33,516 nucleotides of DNA from an uncultured Bacilli bacterium (GTDB lineage Bacteria > Bacillota_I > Bacilli_A > RF39 > UBA660): the NCBI GenBank assembly GCA_947628065.1, contig CANQYK010000008.1, positions 1 through 33,516 of the forward strand. The letters are read 5' to 3'. Shown in pieces: positions 16,060 to 24,671 of the stretch (position 1 is the first letter of the stretch; every line of letters begins with the position of its first letter). A model generated the notes under the pieces. The model did no database searches and was not told the DNA's origin. It was given only the letters and a program-made list of their open reading frames with translations. The position numbers and the translations under genes are program-made.

Positions 16060-16096
16060 GATAAGCACATAAGTTTCAAAAACTCATGCGTTTATC
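16060..16096. repeat. Long near-perfect hairpin upstream of abiE
   Basis: Two 17-base arms (16060-16076 and 16080-16096) around a three-base loop. On the minus strand 14 Watson-Crick pairs, two G-T wobbles and one mismatch. The palindrome CTCCGGAG follows at 16097-16104. No T-tract, so not a plain terminator. The rest of the 295-base spacer (to 16263) holds a small hairpin at 16137-16159 (AAACCCTT/AAGGGTTT) and no gene. Confidence 0.7.
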
Positions 16097-16263
16097 CTCC
16101 GGAGTTTGGCAGTTGATGTAAATTAAAATATAGAGTAAACCCTTTTACAATAAGGGTTTTAGTTTGTCAAACTTTTATTGTTATATTGTTGCACATTATT
16201 GTACATTCATTGTGTATAATTTTTTTAATCAGTTCAAAGACATGAAAAACATACAAAATAACA

Positions 16264-16288
16264 ATAAAAAAGCATCATAAAATGCTTT
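16264..16288 (-). terminator. Terminator of the WG-repeat gene
   Basis: Minus strand stem AAAGCAT / ATGCTTT, loop TTTATG, then T run. Overlaps the stop codon. Confidence 0.85.
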
Positions 16289-17963
16289 AATACGGAATAT
16301 CTCCTTCATAAATTAAGTTAAAGTTTTCATCATAATAGCTTGCCTTATGATCTATTACGATATAAACACAATTAGAGTAAAATGCTACTGCACCACTTGA
16401 TGGTATTTGAATGGATTTACCAGTATCTACATTATAAACTTCTTTTACTCCTCCATTCGTAAATTGTATAAACGGACCAGAACCATACTCGGTATGAAAA
16501 TCTGGAGCTTCTTTTATAACTTGATTTGTTGTTAAATCAATAATAGATGTAGTTGAACTTTTTGTTGCTATAATGTAATTTTTTCCTTGCTTACTTATAG
16601 ATTCAAAATAAGGTTCTTCAAAGAAAGAAAAATCAGACCACTCACAAGAAAGTATATCTTTCCCATCCTTTTGAATTCCATAATACGTTGCGAAAGTATT
16701 TTCACAACTAGTAATCGTATAATTTTGATTTTGCAAAACTTCAGGTACTAAAATTTTTTTCTCGTATTTTTCTTGCTTTTTCCCTGTTTCAATATCAATG
16801 TAAGTAAGTTTTTTACCATAGGCACTTTCTTCATCTTTTGTTGATATAACCATACTTCCCGGTAAATATCCGATTGTATCTTCTTTCTTTGTTATTTCAT
16901 TTTTAATTTCATCATCTTGGATATAAAATCTTTTTTCAAAACTCTGATCTTCATCTTCTATTCTAAAAATATTATTATCTTCCCCAATTATTTTTTTCTC
17001 TGTATAATCATAAATTACTTTTCCAGTAGCGCAATTGACAATTCCCTGTTTGTATAAGTCATCTACACGAATCTGAACAATACAATACCGATCTTTTAAT
17101 TCGTTTGTAACGGTATCTAAATTTTTAGTTACTAGTTCAGAAATTTTTTCTTTTCCTTGGTAAACATAAGTAGCTTCTCCATCCATATTAAGAATTCCAT
17201 ATTTACCATTCTGCTCAAATGCAGCATAATGATCCCAAGAGGATACAATTTTAACATTATCAGTTGTTATTTGTTTCAAATCATTGTCATATAATTTATC
17301 TTTTAGTATCCACCGATTGTCTGCAATATGTTCTACTTTCCCTCCATTTGAGATATCAACCGTCTTCACTACATTTCCTAAAGAATCAATCATTAAATAT
17401 TCATCATAAGAATTTAATTCATTTTTTTTCGTTGTAACAGAAGCATATTTTCCATAAAATTCACTGGCCTTTAAATATTGAGGTTGAACTAAGACCTCAC
17501 CCTTTTTATTAATATAACCATACAAATTATTCTTTTTCACTAAAATAGGTTGATCCAAAGAAAACGTTTCTTTTAAAGGAGACTTTACTCCCGTAGATGT
17601 TGTTATTGATTTTGTTACAGTAGTTGAACTTGTTGATTTTTTTGATTGTGTAACATTGGGTACTACCGCTATGATTACACCAATTACAATAATTGTAATT
17701 GCAACAAATAGAAATACCCACTTAAAAGTTTTTACAGGAAAACTAGATGATGGCGTGGGTTGATTTACTACATTTGGTTGTCCCATAGGAGTAGGAGTTT
17801 CCACATTAGATGGTCCAATATTAGATGGTTCATAATTGGTACCTTCCATATTTGGAGATGATATTTCTACTTGATTACTTGTATTCTTTGTCTGTTCTAC
17901 ATCTACTACTGTATTTGATGACTCCATATTTTGACTATTATTTAAATTATTTTTTTGATCCAT
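16287..17963 (-). CDS. WG-repeat membrane-anchored exported protein
   Basis: 558 aa. A cytoplasmic low-complexity head of about 75 residues rich in Asn, Ser, Pro and Thr is followed by one membrane helix (FKWVFLFVAITIIVIGVIIAVV, about 80-105), a Ser/Thr linker, and a large external domain. The latter contains WG-type repeats such as NLYGYINKKGEVLVQPQYLKASEF and KYGILNMDGEATYVY, and other strand-rich segments, so a beta-propeller-like fold is likely. RBS GAGGG. It stands alone between its own promoter and terminator. WG-repeat proteins are widespread surface or periplasmic proteins without an agreed function. Confidence 0.85.
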   Translation of the reverse strand: MDQKNNLNNSQNMESSNTVVDVEQTKNTSNQVEISSPNMEGTNYEPSNIGPSNVETPTPMGQPNVVNQPTPSSSFPVKTFKWVFLFVAITIIVIGVIIAVVPNVTQSKKSTSSTTVTKSITTSTGVKSPLKETFSLDQPILVKKNNLYGYINKKGEVLVQPQYLKASEFYGKYASVTTKKNELNSYDEYLMIDSLGNVVKTVDISNGGKVEHIADNRWILKDKLYDNDLKQITTDNVKIVSSWDHYAAFEQNGKYGILNMDGEATYVYQGKEKISELVTKNLDTVTNELKDRYCIVQIRVDDLYKQGIVNCATGKVIYDYTEKKIIGEDNNIFRIEDEDQSFEKRFYIQDDEIKNEITKKEDTIGYLPGSMVISTKDEESAYGKKLTYIDIETGKKQEKYEKKILVPEVLQNQNYTITSCENTFATYYGIQKDGKDILSCEWSDFSFFEEPYFESISKQGKNYIIATKSSTTSIIDLTTNQVIKEAPDFHTEYGSGPFIQFTNGGVKEVYNVDTGKSIQIPSSGAVAFYSNCVYIVIDHKASYYDENFNLIYEGDIPY

Positions 17964-17987
17964 ACTAACCCTCTCTATTCTAAAATC

Positions 17988-18015
17988 ATTATACCTTATT
18001 TTAACAAAAAAGCAA
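17988..18015 (-). promoter_or_regulatory. Promoter of the WG-repeat gene
   Basis: Minus strand TTGCTT (18015-18010), 16-base spacer, TATAAT (17993-17988). Confidence 0.6.
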
Positions 18016-18095
18016 CCTTTATATTTTTTTAAAAGTGGAAATCCACCATTTGTTCCTGTTCAAAATATTTTCTATTCTATCCTGGTCTCATCTTC

Positions 18096-18124
18096 TTGCA
18101 ATACTTTATTTTTTCGGTTATAAT
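18096..18124 (+). promoter_or_regulatory. Promoter of phosphoketolase
   Basis: TTGCAA (18096-18101), 17-base spacer, TATAAT (18119-18124), then AGAGGAGGAG and ATG. Confidence 0.75.
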
Positions 18125-18149
18125 GTAAGAGAATAAAGAGGAGGAGATT

Positions 18150-20519
18150 ATGGCTACACTATCCGAAAAAGAGAAACAATTAATGAATGAGTATTTTATG
18201 GCGGCAAACTATTTATCGGTAGGGCAATTATATTTAAAAGATAATCCTCTATTAGAAAGACCCTTAAGACTCTATGATGTCAAAAAGAAAGTCGTTGGTC
18301 ATTGGGGTACTGCGCCAGCTCAAAATTTTATTTATACACATCTAAACCGAATTATTAAAAAGTATGATTTGGATATGATTTATATTTCTGGTCCAGGACA
18401 TGGTGGACAAGCACCTGTTTCAAATGTTTATTTGGAAGGAACCTATAGTGAGATTTATCCGAATATAACAGAGGATAAAAAAGGATTAAAAAAATTATTC
18501 AAACAATTTAGTTTTCCAGGTGGTATCTCATCTCATGCCGCACCAGAAACACCAGGATCCATTCATGAGGGTGGAGAATTGGGTTATAGTCTTGCTCATG
18601 CTTATGGAGCAGTTCTTGATAATCCTGATTTAATCGTTGCTTGCGTTGTTGGAGATGGAGAAGCAGAAACAGGTCCCCTTGCAACGTCATGGCACTGTAA
18701 TAAATTAATTAATCCCAAAACAGATGGTGTTGTTTTACCTATTTTAAACTTAAATGGATATAAGATTGCCAATCCTTCTATTCTCGCTCGCATGAAGGAA
18801 GAAGAATTGTTATCGTTATTTAAAGGTTATGGTTACTTTCCAATTCTTGTAGAGTTTAAAGGTGATATCTTTGAACTACATGAGAAAATGGCTTTTACTC
18901 TTGATAGTATTATAGAGAGAATAAAACAAATCAAAAGTGCCAAAACAAACAATCGACCTATGTGGCCCATGATCATTTTAAAAACGCCAAAAGGATGGAC
19001 CGGTCCAAAAGAAATGGATGGAAAAATGATCGAAGGAAGTTTTCGCTCTCATCAAGTGCCTATCGTAGTTGATAATGAACACATTGAAAATTTATCTCTT
19101 TTAGAAGATTGGTTAAAAAGTTATCATCCGGAAACATTATTTGATAAAAATGGAACATTAAGAAAAGATTTAAAAGCCCTTACACCAAAAGGAAATAGAA
19201 GAATGGGTGCGAATCCTCATGCGAATGGTGGAATGTTATTAAAAGAGTTAATTCTACCACGGTTTACCGATTATAAAGTAGATGTAGAGGAACATGGTTC
19301 TGTTATAAAACAGGATATGATGGAATTAGGTCGTTATATTAAAGATATTATCAAAGAAAACGAAGAACATAAAAACTTTCGAATTTTTGGACCCGATGAA
19401 GCCTTATCTAATCGTCTTCATTATGTATTTGAAAGTACAGAAAGACAATTTAATGGAACTATTTATAAGGATGATGAATATCTATCACAAAGTGGAAGAG
19501 TCATTGATTCCTTTTTATCCGAACACGTTTGTGAAGGAATGTTAGAAGGCTATTTATTAACAGGACGATATGGCTTCTTTCATACATACGAAGCTTTCGT
19601 TCGTATTGTTGACTCTATGGCAAGTCAACACGCCAAATGGTTAAAAGTTTCCAATCAACTGGATTGGAGACGTAAGATTGCTTCTCTAAACTATGTTATT
19701 ACTTCTCATATTTGGCAACAAGATCATAATGGTTATACCCATCAAGATCCTGGTTTCTTAAATCATATGGTAACCAAAAAAGCAGATATTGTAAGAATCT
19801 ATTTACCACCAGACACTAATACCTTAATTTCTACTTTCGATCACTGTATCAAAAGTAAAAACTATATTAATGTTATGGTAGCGTCCAAACATCCAAGTTA
19901 TCAGTGGCTTTCTATGGAGGAAGCGATCAAGCATTGTAGCAAAGGAATTGGAATCTTTCCTTGGGCAAGCAATGATCAAGATGGTGAACCAGATATTATT
20001 ATGGCTTGTTGTGGAGATACACCAACACTAGAAACACTTGCGGCAATTTCTATTTTACACAAACATTTCAAAGACTTAAAAATTCGTTGTATCAATGTTG
20101 TTGATTTAATGAAATTACAATCAAATAAGGAACATCCACATGGATTAAGTGATTTGGATTATAATATGTTATTTACAAAAGACAAACCAATTATTTTTGC
20201 TTTCCATGGATACCCTTCTTTAATTCATCAATTATCATACAAAAGAGAAAATAAAAACATCCATGTACATGGATATTTAGAAGAAGGTACAATTACAACA
20301 CCATTTGATATGCGTGTCCAAAATAAGATTGATCGATATCATTTGGTCATGGATGCCCTTAACTATTTACCACAATTAGGTGATAGAAGAAGTAGCTTAT
20401 ATGAATGGTGTCGGGATCAATTAGTAAAACACAAAGAATATATAAGAGAACATGGAGAAGATTTAGAAGAAATAAGAAACTTTAAATGGCATGATATTAA
20501 CCAAAAGGAATACGATTAG
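18150..20519 (+). CDS. xfp: Xylulose-5-phosphate/fructose-6-phosphate phosphoketolase
   Basis: 789 aa, normal family length. Thiamine-diphosphate enzyme that cleaves xylulose 5-phosphate (and often fructose 6-phosphate) with phosphate to acetyl phosphate plus glyceraldehyde 3-phosphate or erythrose 4-phosphate. Family blocks: GPGHGGQAPVSNVYLEG, SFPGGISSHAAPETPGSIHEGGELGYSL, the ThDP motif GDGEAETGPLATSWHCNK (Gly168-Asp169-Gly170-Glu171) ending in NLNGYKI, SFRSHQVP, RIFGPDEALSNR, LTGRYGFFHTYEAF, and a C-terminal HGYPSLIHQLSYKR. Strong promoter and ideal ribosome site suggest high expression. With GpmI it indicates a fermentative sugar metabolism using the phosphoketolase route. Confidence 0.98.
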   Translation: MATLSEKEKQLMNEYFMAANYLSVGQLYLKDNPLLERPLRLYDVKKKVVGHWGTAPAQNFIYTHLNRIIKKYDLDMIYISGPGHGGQAPVSNVYLEGTYSEIYPNITEDKKGLKKLFKQFSFPGGISSHAAPETPGSIHEGGELGYSLAHAYGAVLDNPDLIVACVVGDGEAETGPLATSWHCNKLINPKTDGVVLPILNLNGYKIANPSILARMKEEELLSLFKGYGYFPILVEFKGDIFELHEKMAFTLDSIIERIKQIKSAKTNNRPMWPMIILKTPKGWTGPKEMDGKMIEGSFRSHQVPIVVDNEHIENLSLLEDWLKSYHPETLFDKNGTLRKDLKALTPKGNRRMGANPHANGGMLLKELILPRFTDYKVDVEEHGSVIKQDMMELGRYIKDIIKENEEHKNFRIFGPDEALSNRLHYVFESTERQFNGTIYKDDEYLSQSGRVIDSFLSEHVCEGMLEGYLLTGRYGFFHTYEAFVRIVDSMASQHAKWLKVSNQLDWRRKIASLNYVITSHIWQQDHNGYTHQDPGFLNHMVTKKADIVRIYLPPDTNTLISTFDHCIKSKNYINVMVASKHPSYQWLSMEEAIKHCSKGIGIFPWASNDQDGEPDIIMACCGDTPTLETLAAISILHKHFKDLKIRCINVVDLMKLQSNKEHPHGLSDLDYNMLFTKDKPIIFAFHGYPSLIHQLSYKRENKNIHVHGYLEEGTITTPFDMRVQNKIDRYHLVMDALNYLPQLGDRRSSLYEWCRDQLVKHKEYIREHGEDLEEIRNFKWHDINQKEYD

Positions 20520-20534
20520 TTGTATTCCTTTTTA
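20503..20534. terminator. Bidirectional terminator between xfp and nucleoside kinase
   Basis: Perfect 11-bp stem AAAAGGAATAC / GTATTCCTTTT with an eight-base loop between two convergent genes. T-rich ends occur on both strands. Confidence 0.75.
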
Positions 20535-22190
20535 TGAGTCATGAAAACAGCTTCCACCAATAAATTCTCTTAAGATTGAGTCATCTGGAATTGCTTCGCT
20601 TGGAATTGGTAAAATCAAACGAAACAAGTTAAGAAGTCTTTTTACTTCTTCATAATGAATAGAATCTTCATCAACAGAATATAAAAGTGGTTCTACATAC
20701 GTTTTTAATACACCAAGTTCATATATTAAAGCAGTATTAATTGTAACATCCGCTTCATCTTGATAAGGAAAGATATATTTTTCTTCTCCTTCTCGAACAC
20801 TTGGCCAAATTGCAAAAGAATCTTCTACTTGATAACCTCTTGTTCGATTATCTCTTACGATTCGTCTTAAAAGACGATTATCAGTTGTTGAAATTCTATT
20901 ATGATTATCCAAGTTTAATTCAGTTAAAGCCGATAAATAAATTTTAAATTTGTTTTTGCTTGGTATGGTTTCTAATACTTTGGGATTTAAGGCATGAATT
21001 CCTTCGATTAATAAAATATCATCCTTTTCTAAGGTCATTTCTCTTATAAATTCTTTAGTACCACCAATAAAATTATAAATTGGGGTAATTACTTTTTCTC
21101 CTTTTAATAATAAGGATATTTGCTCCGTCATCAAAGAAACATCTACAGCTTCAAAACATTCATAATCCCTTTCTCCATTTTCATTAACAGGTGTTTCTTC
21201 TCGTTCTACAAAATAGTCATCCATACTAATCATTTTAGGGGTTAGTCCAAAACTTCTTAAATACATACATAACTTCGTTGTCGTTGTTGTTTTTCCACTA
21301 GAAGAAGGACCTGCTAGTAAGACTATTTTTTTATGGTTTCTATGTTCATAAATTTTCTTCGCAACATCAAGTAAACGGTTACTTTGTAAGGTCTCATCCA
21401 TTCGAATTAAATCATCAATTTTACCAGAGGATACAATTCGATTTAAATCTGCGATATTAGAAACTTTAATTAATTTAGCCCAATCACGACATTCTTGAAA
21501 TACTTGAAACATATTAGGATGATGTTCATATTCTTTTATCTTATTATTGGAATAAATGGTAGGAAATTGTAGTATCAACCCATTATCAGAAAGATAAGTG
21601 AGTTTAAAATCTTTTATTTGTTTGGTTGATGTTGGCATATAGTGATAAAAATAATCATAATAATTACCCAAACGATAAAGGGTTACAAAAGTATTGGTAT
21701 TGTATTTCATAACATTTGCTTTAACATCATCTTTTACTCCTTCAAAATATTTAATGGCGCTTACTCTCTCTACATTTACTTTTGAAATATCAAGATCTGC
21801 ATCTACCAATTGAAGCATCTTTTTGGCAATGGATTTTACAATGGTTGTCGTAATAGGAAACGTTGTTTCAACGTAAAGACCTTTATCCAAAGAATGTTGA
21901 ACAATAATATTTGCTTTTTCTCCAAATAACTCTCGGACTGCTACATAAAGTAAAAAAGTAAGACCTGCAATATGGGTTCTATTTCCTGCTCTTGAATTCA
22001 AATCAAGAAACGTAATATCACAATCATCATGAACAACATAACTAAGTTCCCGATAAGAATTATTAACTTGCGCTAAAACAATAGGAAAGCGATATTCACT
22101 TTGATATTCTTTGCTTAATTGTAATAAAGTCATACCACTTGGTATTGTTTTTTCTTTTCCATTTATTGTAACTGTTATTTCTTCTAACAT
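20532..22190 (-). CDS. TGS-domain nucleoside (uridine) kinase
   Basis: 552 aa fusion. Residues about 1-63 form a TGS domain (ITVTINGKEKTIPSGMTLLQL). Residues about 65-200 resemble the second additional domain of threonyl-tRNA synthetase (NRTHIAGLTFLLYVAVRELFGEKA, VETTFPI). A uridine-kinase P-loop domain follows with GPSSSGKT (294-301), MISMDDYFVEREETP, FEAVDVSLM, LLIEGIHALNP and RRIVRDNRTRGY. The fusion is a known family in Bacillota and Thermotogae, annotated as nucleoside kinase; the role of the ThrRS-like half is unknown. Own promoter; RBS AAGGTGAAAG. The 30-bp repeats lie just behind this promoter. Confidence 0.92.
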   Translation of the reverse strand: MLEEITVTINGKEKTIPSGMTLLQLSKEYQSEYRFPIVLAQVNNSYRELSYVVHDDCDITFLDLNSRAGNRTHIAGLTFLLYVAVRELFGEKANIIVQHSLDKGLYVETTFPITTTIVKSIAKKMLQLVDADLDISKVNVERVSAIKYFEGVKDDVKANVMKYNTNTFVTLYRLGNYYDYFYHYMPTSTKQIKDFKLTYLSDNGLILQFPTIYSNNKIKEYEHHPNMFQVFQECRDWAKLIKVSNIADLNRIVSSGKIDDLIRMDETLQSNRLLDVAKKIYEHRNHKKIVLLAGPSSSGKTTTTTKLCMYLRSFGLTPKMISMDDYFVEREETPVNENGERDYECFEAVDVSLMTEQISLLLKGEKVITPIYNFIGGTKEFIREMTLEKDDILLIEGIHALNPKVLETIPSKNKFKIYLSALTELNLDNHNRISTTDNRLLRRIVRDNRTRGYQVEDSFAIWPSVREGEEKYIFPYQDEADVTINTALIYELGVLKTYVEPLLYSVDEDSIHYEEVKRLLNLFRLILPIPSEAIPDDSILREFIGGSCFHDS

Positions 22191-22216
22191 ACTTTCACCT
22201 TCTTATTCTATAATAG

Positions 22217-22245
22217 ATTATATCAAACGAAAAAGATTTTATCAA
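22217..22245 (-). promoter_or_regulatory. Promoter of the nucleoside kinase gene
   Basis: Minus strand TTGATA (22245-22240), 17-base spacer, TATAAT (22222-22217). Confidence 0.75.
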
Positions 22246-22251
22246 TCATTA

Positions 22252-22303
22252 AAAAATACGACTAATTTAAAGTTTTTTTTGAAAAATGCGACTAATTTAA
22301 AGT
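22252..22303. repeat. Two 30-bp-period tandem repeats
   Basis: AAAAAT(A/G)CGACTAATTTAAAGT occurs at 22252-22273 and 22282-22303. It lies between the two divergent promoters of the nucleoside kinase and DUF4143 genes. Confidence 0.85.
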
Positions 22304-22310
22304 GTTAGTA

Positions 22311-22339
22311 TTGCCTTTTATTCGTTATCTTAATAAAAT
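22311..22339 (+). promoter_or_regulatory. Possible promoter of the second DUF4143 ATPase
   Basis: TTGCCT (22311-22316), 17-base spacer, TAAAAT (22334-22339). The RBS AAGGGATGA follows. Confidence 0.5.
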
Positions 22340-22363
22340 TATAGTAGAAAGAAGGGATGATAT

Positions 22364-23566
22364 ATGTATGAGAGAAACGCAAAAAATATAATTCAAAACA
22401 TAAATAATACTTTTAAAATTTTATTTGTTAGTGGACCAAGACAAGTAGGAAAAACAACACTTTTAATGCATTTAAAGGAAAAAAAGATGAATTATGTTAC
22501 TCTTGATGATCAAACATTACGAGAACAAGCCCAAAAAGATCCAAAATTATTTTTAGAACAACATCAACCTCCTTTGTTTATTGATGAAGTACAATATGCT
22601 AAAGAACTATTTCCTTATATTAAAATGGAAGTAGATAAACACGAGATAAATGGTCAATATTGGTTAACAGGTTCGCAACAATTTCATTTAATGAAAAATG
22701 CATCAGAATCTCTTGCAGGACGTATCGGTATTATTCCACTAAATAGTTTTTCTTACTCAGAAATAAAGAGAAAGAAGCCATCTATTTTTAATCCTGAAGA
22801 ACTACAACAAAAAGAACAAATCAATGTAAATGATATTTTTGAAACTATTTTTAAAGGAGGAATGCCAAGAATTTACACAGAAAAGGAACTATCAAGAGAT
22901 GCTTATTTTTCTGGATATGTTGACACATACTTAGAACGTGACATTAAAGATCTAACACAAGTTGGAAATGAATATTCTTTTCGACAATTTTTAGTATCCA
23001 TTGCTTCTCGTACAGGAGAACAATTAAATTATTCTGCACTTGCAAATGATTGTAATATTTCCACACCAACGGCTAAAAAATGGGTATCTATTTTGGTTAC
23101 TACAGGATTAGTATATCTCTTACAACCATATTCATCTTCAGAATTAAAAAGAATAACACATATGCCTAAAATTATTTTTATGGATACTGGACTTGCTTGC
23201 TATTTGGCTGGATGGACCAATAAAGAAGCATTACAAAATAGTTCCAATGCTGGTCATTTCCTAGAGTCATTTATTATTTCAGAAATTATAAAAAATTATA
23301 ACGCTATGGGAAAGCGACCTAATATTTATTACTACCGAGATAAAGAAAAAAAAGAAATTGATCTTATTTTTTATCAAAATAACAAACTTTATCCTTTTGA
23401 AATTAAAAAAACAGCAGCACCGAAAAAAGATATGATTAAAAATTTCAAAAAATTAGAAAACACAAAATTAGAAATTGGTCCGGGTGGTATTATTTGCTTT
23501 TATGATACTTTATTAAAATTAGATGAAAAAAATTATATTGTTCCAATTTCTAGTGTTATTTGTTAG
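22364..23566 (+). CDS. DUF4143-family ATPase with PD-(D/E)XK end
   Basis: 400 aa. P-loop SGPRQVGKTTLL near residue 24, arginine-rich sensor region, Walker B PPLFIDEVQYA, YWLTGSQQFHLMKNASESLAGRIGI, FKGGMPRIY, and the winged-helix block YSALANDCNISTPTAKKWVSILVTTGLVYLLQPY. The C-terminal DUF4143 part HFLESFIISEIIKNY ... YYYRDKEKKEIDLIFYQNNKLYPFEIKKT keeps the nuclease-fold Glu, Asp and E-x-K, unlike the relative at 11886. These proteins are frequent in gut bacterial genomes as solitary accessory genes; the role is unproven. The spacing to clpP is 70 bases with no terminator seen. Confidence 0.9.
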   Translation: MYERNAKNIIQNINNTFKILFVSGPRQVGKTTLLMHLKEKKMNYVTLDDQTLREQAQKDPKLFLEQHQPPLFIDEVQYAKELFPYIKMEVDKHEINGQYWLTGSQQFHLMKNASESLAGRIGIIPLNSFSYSEIKRKKPSIFNPEELQQKEQINVNDIFETIFKGGMPRIYTEKELSRDAYFSGYVDTYLERDIKDLTQVGNEYSFRQFLVSIASRTGEQLNYSALANDCNISTPTAKKWVSILVTTGLVYLLQPYSSSELKRITHMPKIIFMDTGLACYLAGWTNKEALQNSSNAGHFLESFIISEIIKNYNAMGKRPNIYYYRDKEKKEIDLIFYQNNKLYPFEIKKTAAPKKDMIKNFKKLENTKLEIGPGGIICFYDTLLKLDEKNYIVPISSVIC

Positions 23567-23636
23567 TCGATAAAACTCGAACTCCTACTTGTATATTCTA
23601 TCCCTTTTTAGGATATAGTAGAATTAGGTGATGAGA

Positions 23637-24218
23637 ATGACTTTAGTACCAATGATTGTAGATAAAGAACTAACAGGAGAAAGAAGTTATGATATTTTTT
23701 CAAGACTTTTAAAAAATAGAATTGTTTTATTAACAGGGGAAATAGATGATGTCCTAGCTAATACAATTGTTGCCGAATTATTGTATTTAGATTCATTGAA
23801 TCATGAAGATATTTCACTTTATATTAATTCACCTGGTGGGAGTGTTACTGCAGGTATGGCCATTTATGATACAATGAATTTTATTAAAAGTGATGTTTCT
23901 ACCATTTGCCTTGGTATGGCAGCATCTATGGCAGCTTTTCTTTTATCAAGTGGAAAAAATGGAAAGCGATATGCCCTTCCAAATAGTGAGGTTATGATTC
24001 ATCAACCACTTGGTGGAGCTAGCGGACAAGCTACAGAAATAAAAATAGCAGCGGAACATATTTTGAAAACCAAACATAAATTAAATGAAATTCTAGCAAA
24101 GAATACAGGAAAACCAATAGATGAAGTAGAACAAGATACAGATCGCGATAATTTTATGAATGCGAAAGAAGCCAAAGAATATGGATTAATTGATAAAATA
24201 TTAGAAAAAAAACAGTGA
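23637..24218 (+). CDS. clpP: ATP-dependent Clp protease proteolytic subunit
   Basis: 193 aa from ATG at 23637 (RBS AGGTG six bases before); GTG 23628 and ATG 23631 are possible but lie in or on the ribosome site. Catalytic Ser97 ([14 protein letters not shown]), His122 (MIHQPLGG) and the Asp of TDRDNFM are in place, with [18 protein letters not shown] and the C-terminal [11 protein letters not shown]. It forms tetradecamers with ClpX or ClpC to degrade unfolded proteins. No CtsR box (AGGTCAAA repeats) was seen upstream, so heat-shock control of that type is not supported. Confidence 0.97.
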   Translation: MTLVPMIVDKELTGERSYDIFSRLLKNRIVLLTGEIDDVLANTIVAELLYLDSLNHEDISLYINSPGGSVTAGMAIYDTMNFIKSDVSTICLGMAASMAAFLLSSGKNGKRYALPNSEVMIHQPLGGASGQATEIKIAAEHILKTKHKLNEILAKNTGKPIDEVEQDTDRDNFMNAKEAKEYGLIDKILEKKQ

Positions 24219-24240
24219 ACTTAAACTGTTTTTATTTTTT
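24208..24240 (+). terminator. Terminator of clpP
   Basis: Stem AAAAACAGT / ACTGTTTTT with an eight-base loop, then ATTTTTT. Confidence 0.85.
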
Positions 24241-24527
24241 AAAACGAAATTTTGAAGAAGAAGATGCTTCTATTAAATCATTATCATATAACACAGAAAT
24301 AATTTTCTCTACATCACTACTCTTAAATTCATATTGATATCCAATTTTTTTAAATAACAATTGAATTTGATTATAATTTTTTTCCAGATAAATTTCTATA
24401 CATCTATCATTTCCATTACTTTTTCGCTTATTCCCATTTTTTTTGCATAATCAGATAGATTTGCTACGTTTTTATCTTTACTTTGAATATATTGTTTAAT
24501 AGATTTTCTTACTTGTTCAGGATCCAT
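24232..24527 (-). pseudogene. Frameshifted small gene remnant
   Basis: From ATG 24527 a 43-codon frame reads MDPEQVRKSIKQYIQSKD ... MGISEKVMEMIDV and stops at 24396. The next frame (-1) then continues without a stop as CIEIYLEKNYNQIQ ... IISVLYDNDLI ... RFKK and ends at TAA 24234. Joined near 24400 they would make a natural-looking helical protein of about 98 residues, so a one-base indel is likely; an A8 run at 24434-24441 also allows a -1 shift with no stop. The start has no good ribosome site. The end overlaps the clpP terminator on the other strand. Family not recognised. Confidence 0.5.
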
Positions 24528-24566
24528 TCTACTTTTTGATCTTATGATATTGCAAATACATCTTTC

Positions 24567-24614
24567 TTTGACAATTACACTGAAATTTTATAATTTTTCA
24601 GTTTATTTGTCAAA
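24567..24614. promoter_or_regulatory. Symmetric divergent promoter in a 19-bp inverted repeat
   Basis: Arms 24567-24585 and 24596-24614 match at 17 of 19 positions around TTTTATAATT. Plus strand: TTGACA (24568-24573), 17 bases, TAATTT (24591-24596). Minus strand: TTGACA (24613-24608), 17 bases, TAAAAT (24590-24585). One points at the remnant, the other at the 21-bp repeat array. The bases between 24615 and 24671 hold nothing recognisable. Confidence 0.6.
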
Positions 24615-24671
24615 TGATTAACTGATGTCTGTAACTCAAAAGTTAAAATGTCCTATATCATAATTTAATTT

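Noticed and set aside
16137-16159. Small AAACCCTT/AAGGGTTT hairpin as a terminator
   Set aside because: No good T-tract on either strand and no gene ending next to it.
13164-16286. Integrated mobile element with attachment sites
   Set aside because: The fic/abiE island looks accessory, but no integrase, transposase or tRNA-borne att repeat is visible; the only long direct repeat is the fic 5' duplication.
22111-22308. 65-codon plus-strand ORF over the start of the nucleoside kinase gene
   Set aside because: Antisense shadow of a clear gene; its end is only the 30-bp repeat.
23567-23636. CtsR heat-shock operator before clpP
   Set aside because: No AGGTCAAA direct repeats are present; only a weak TATCC/GGATA dyad.
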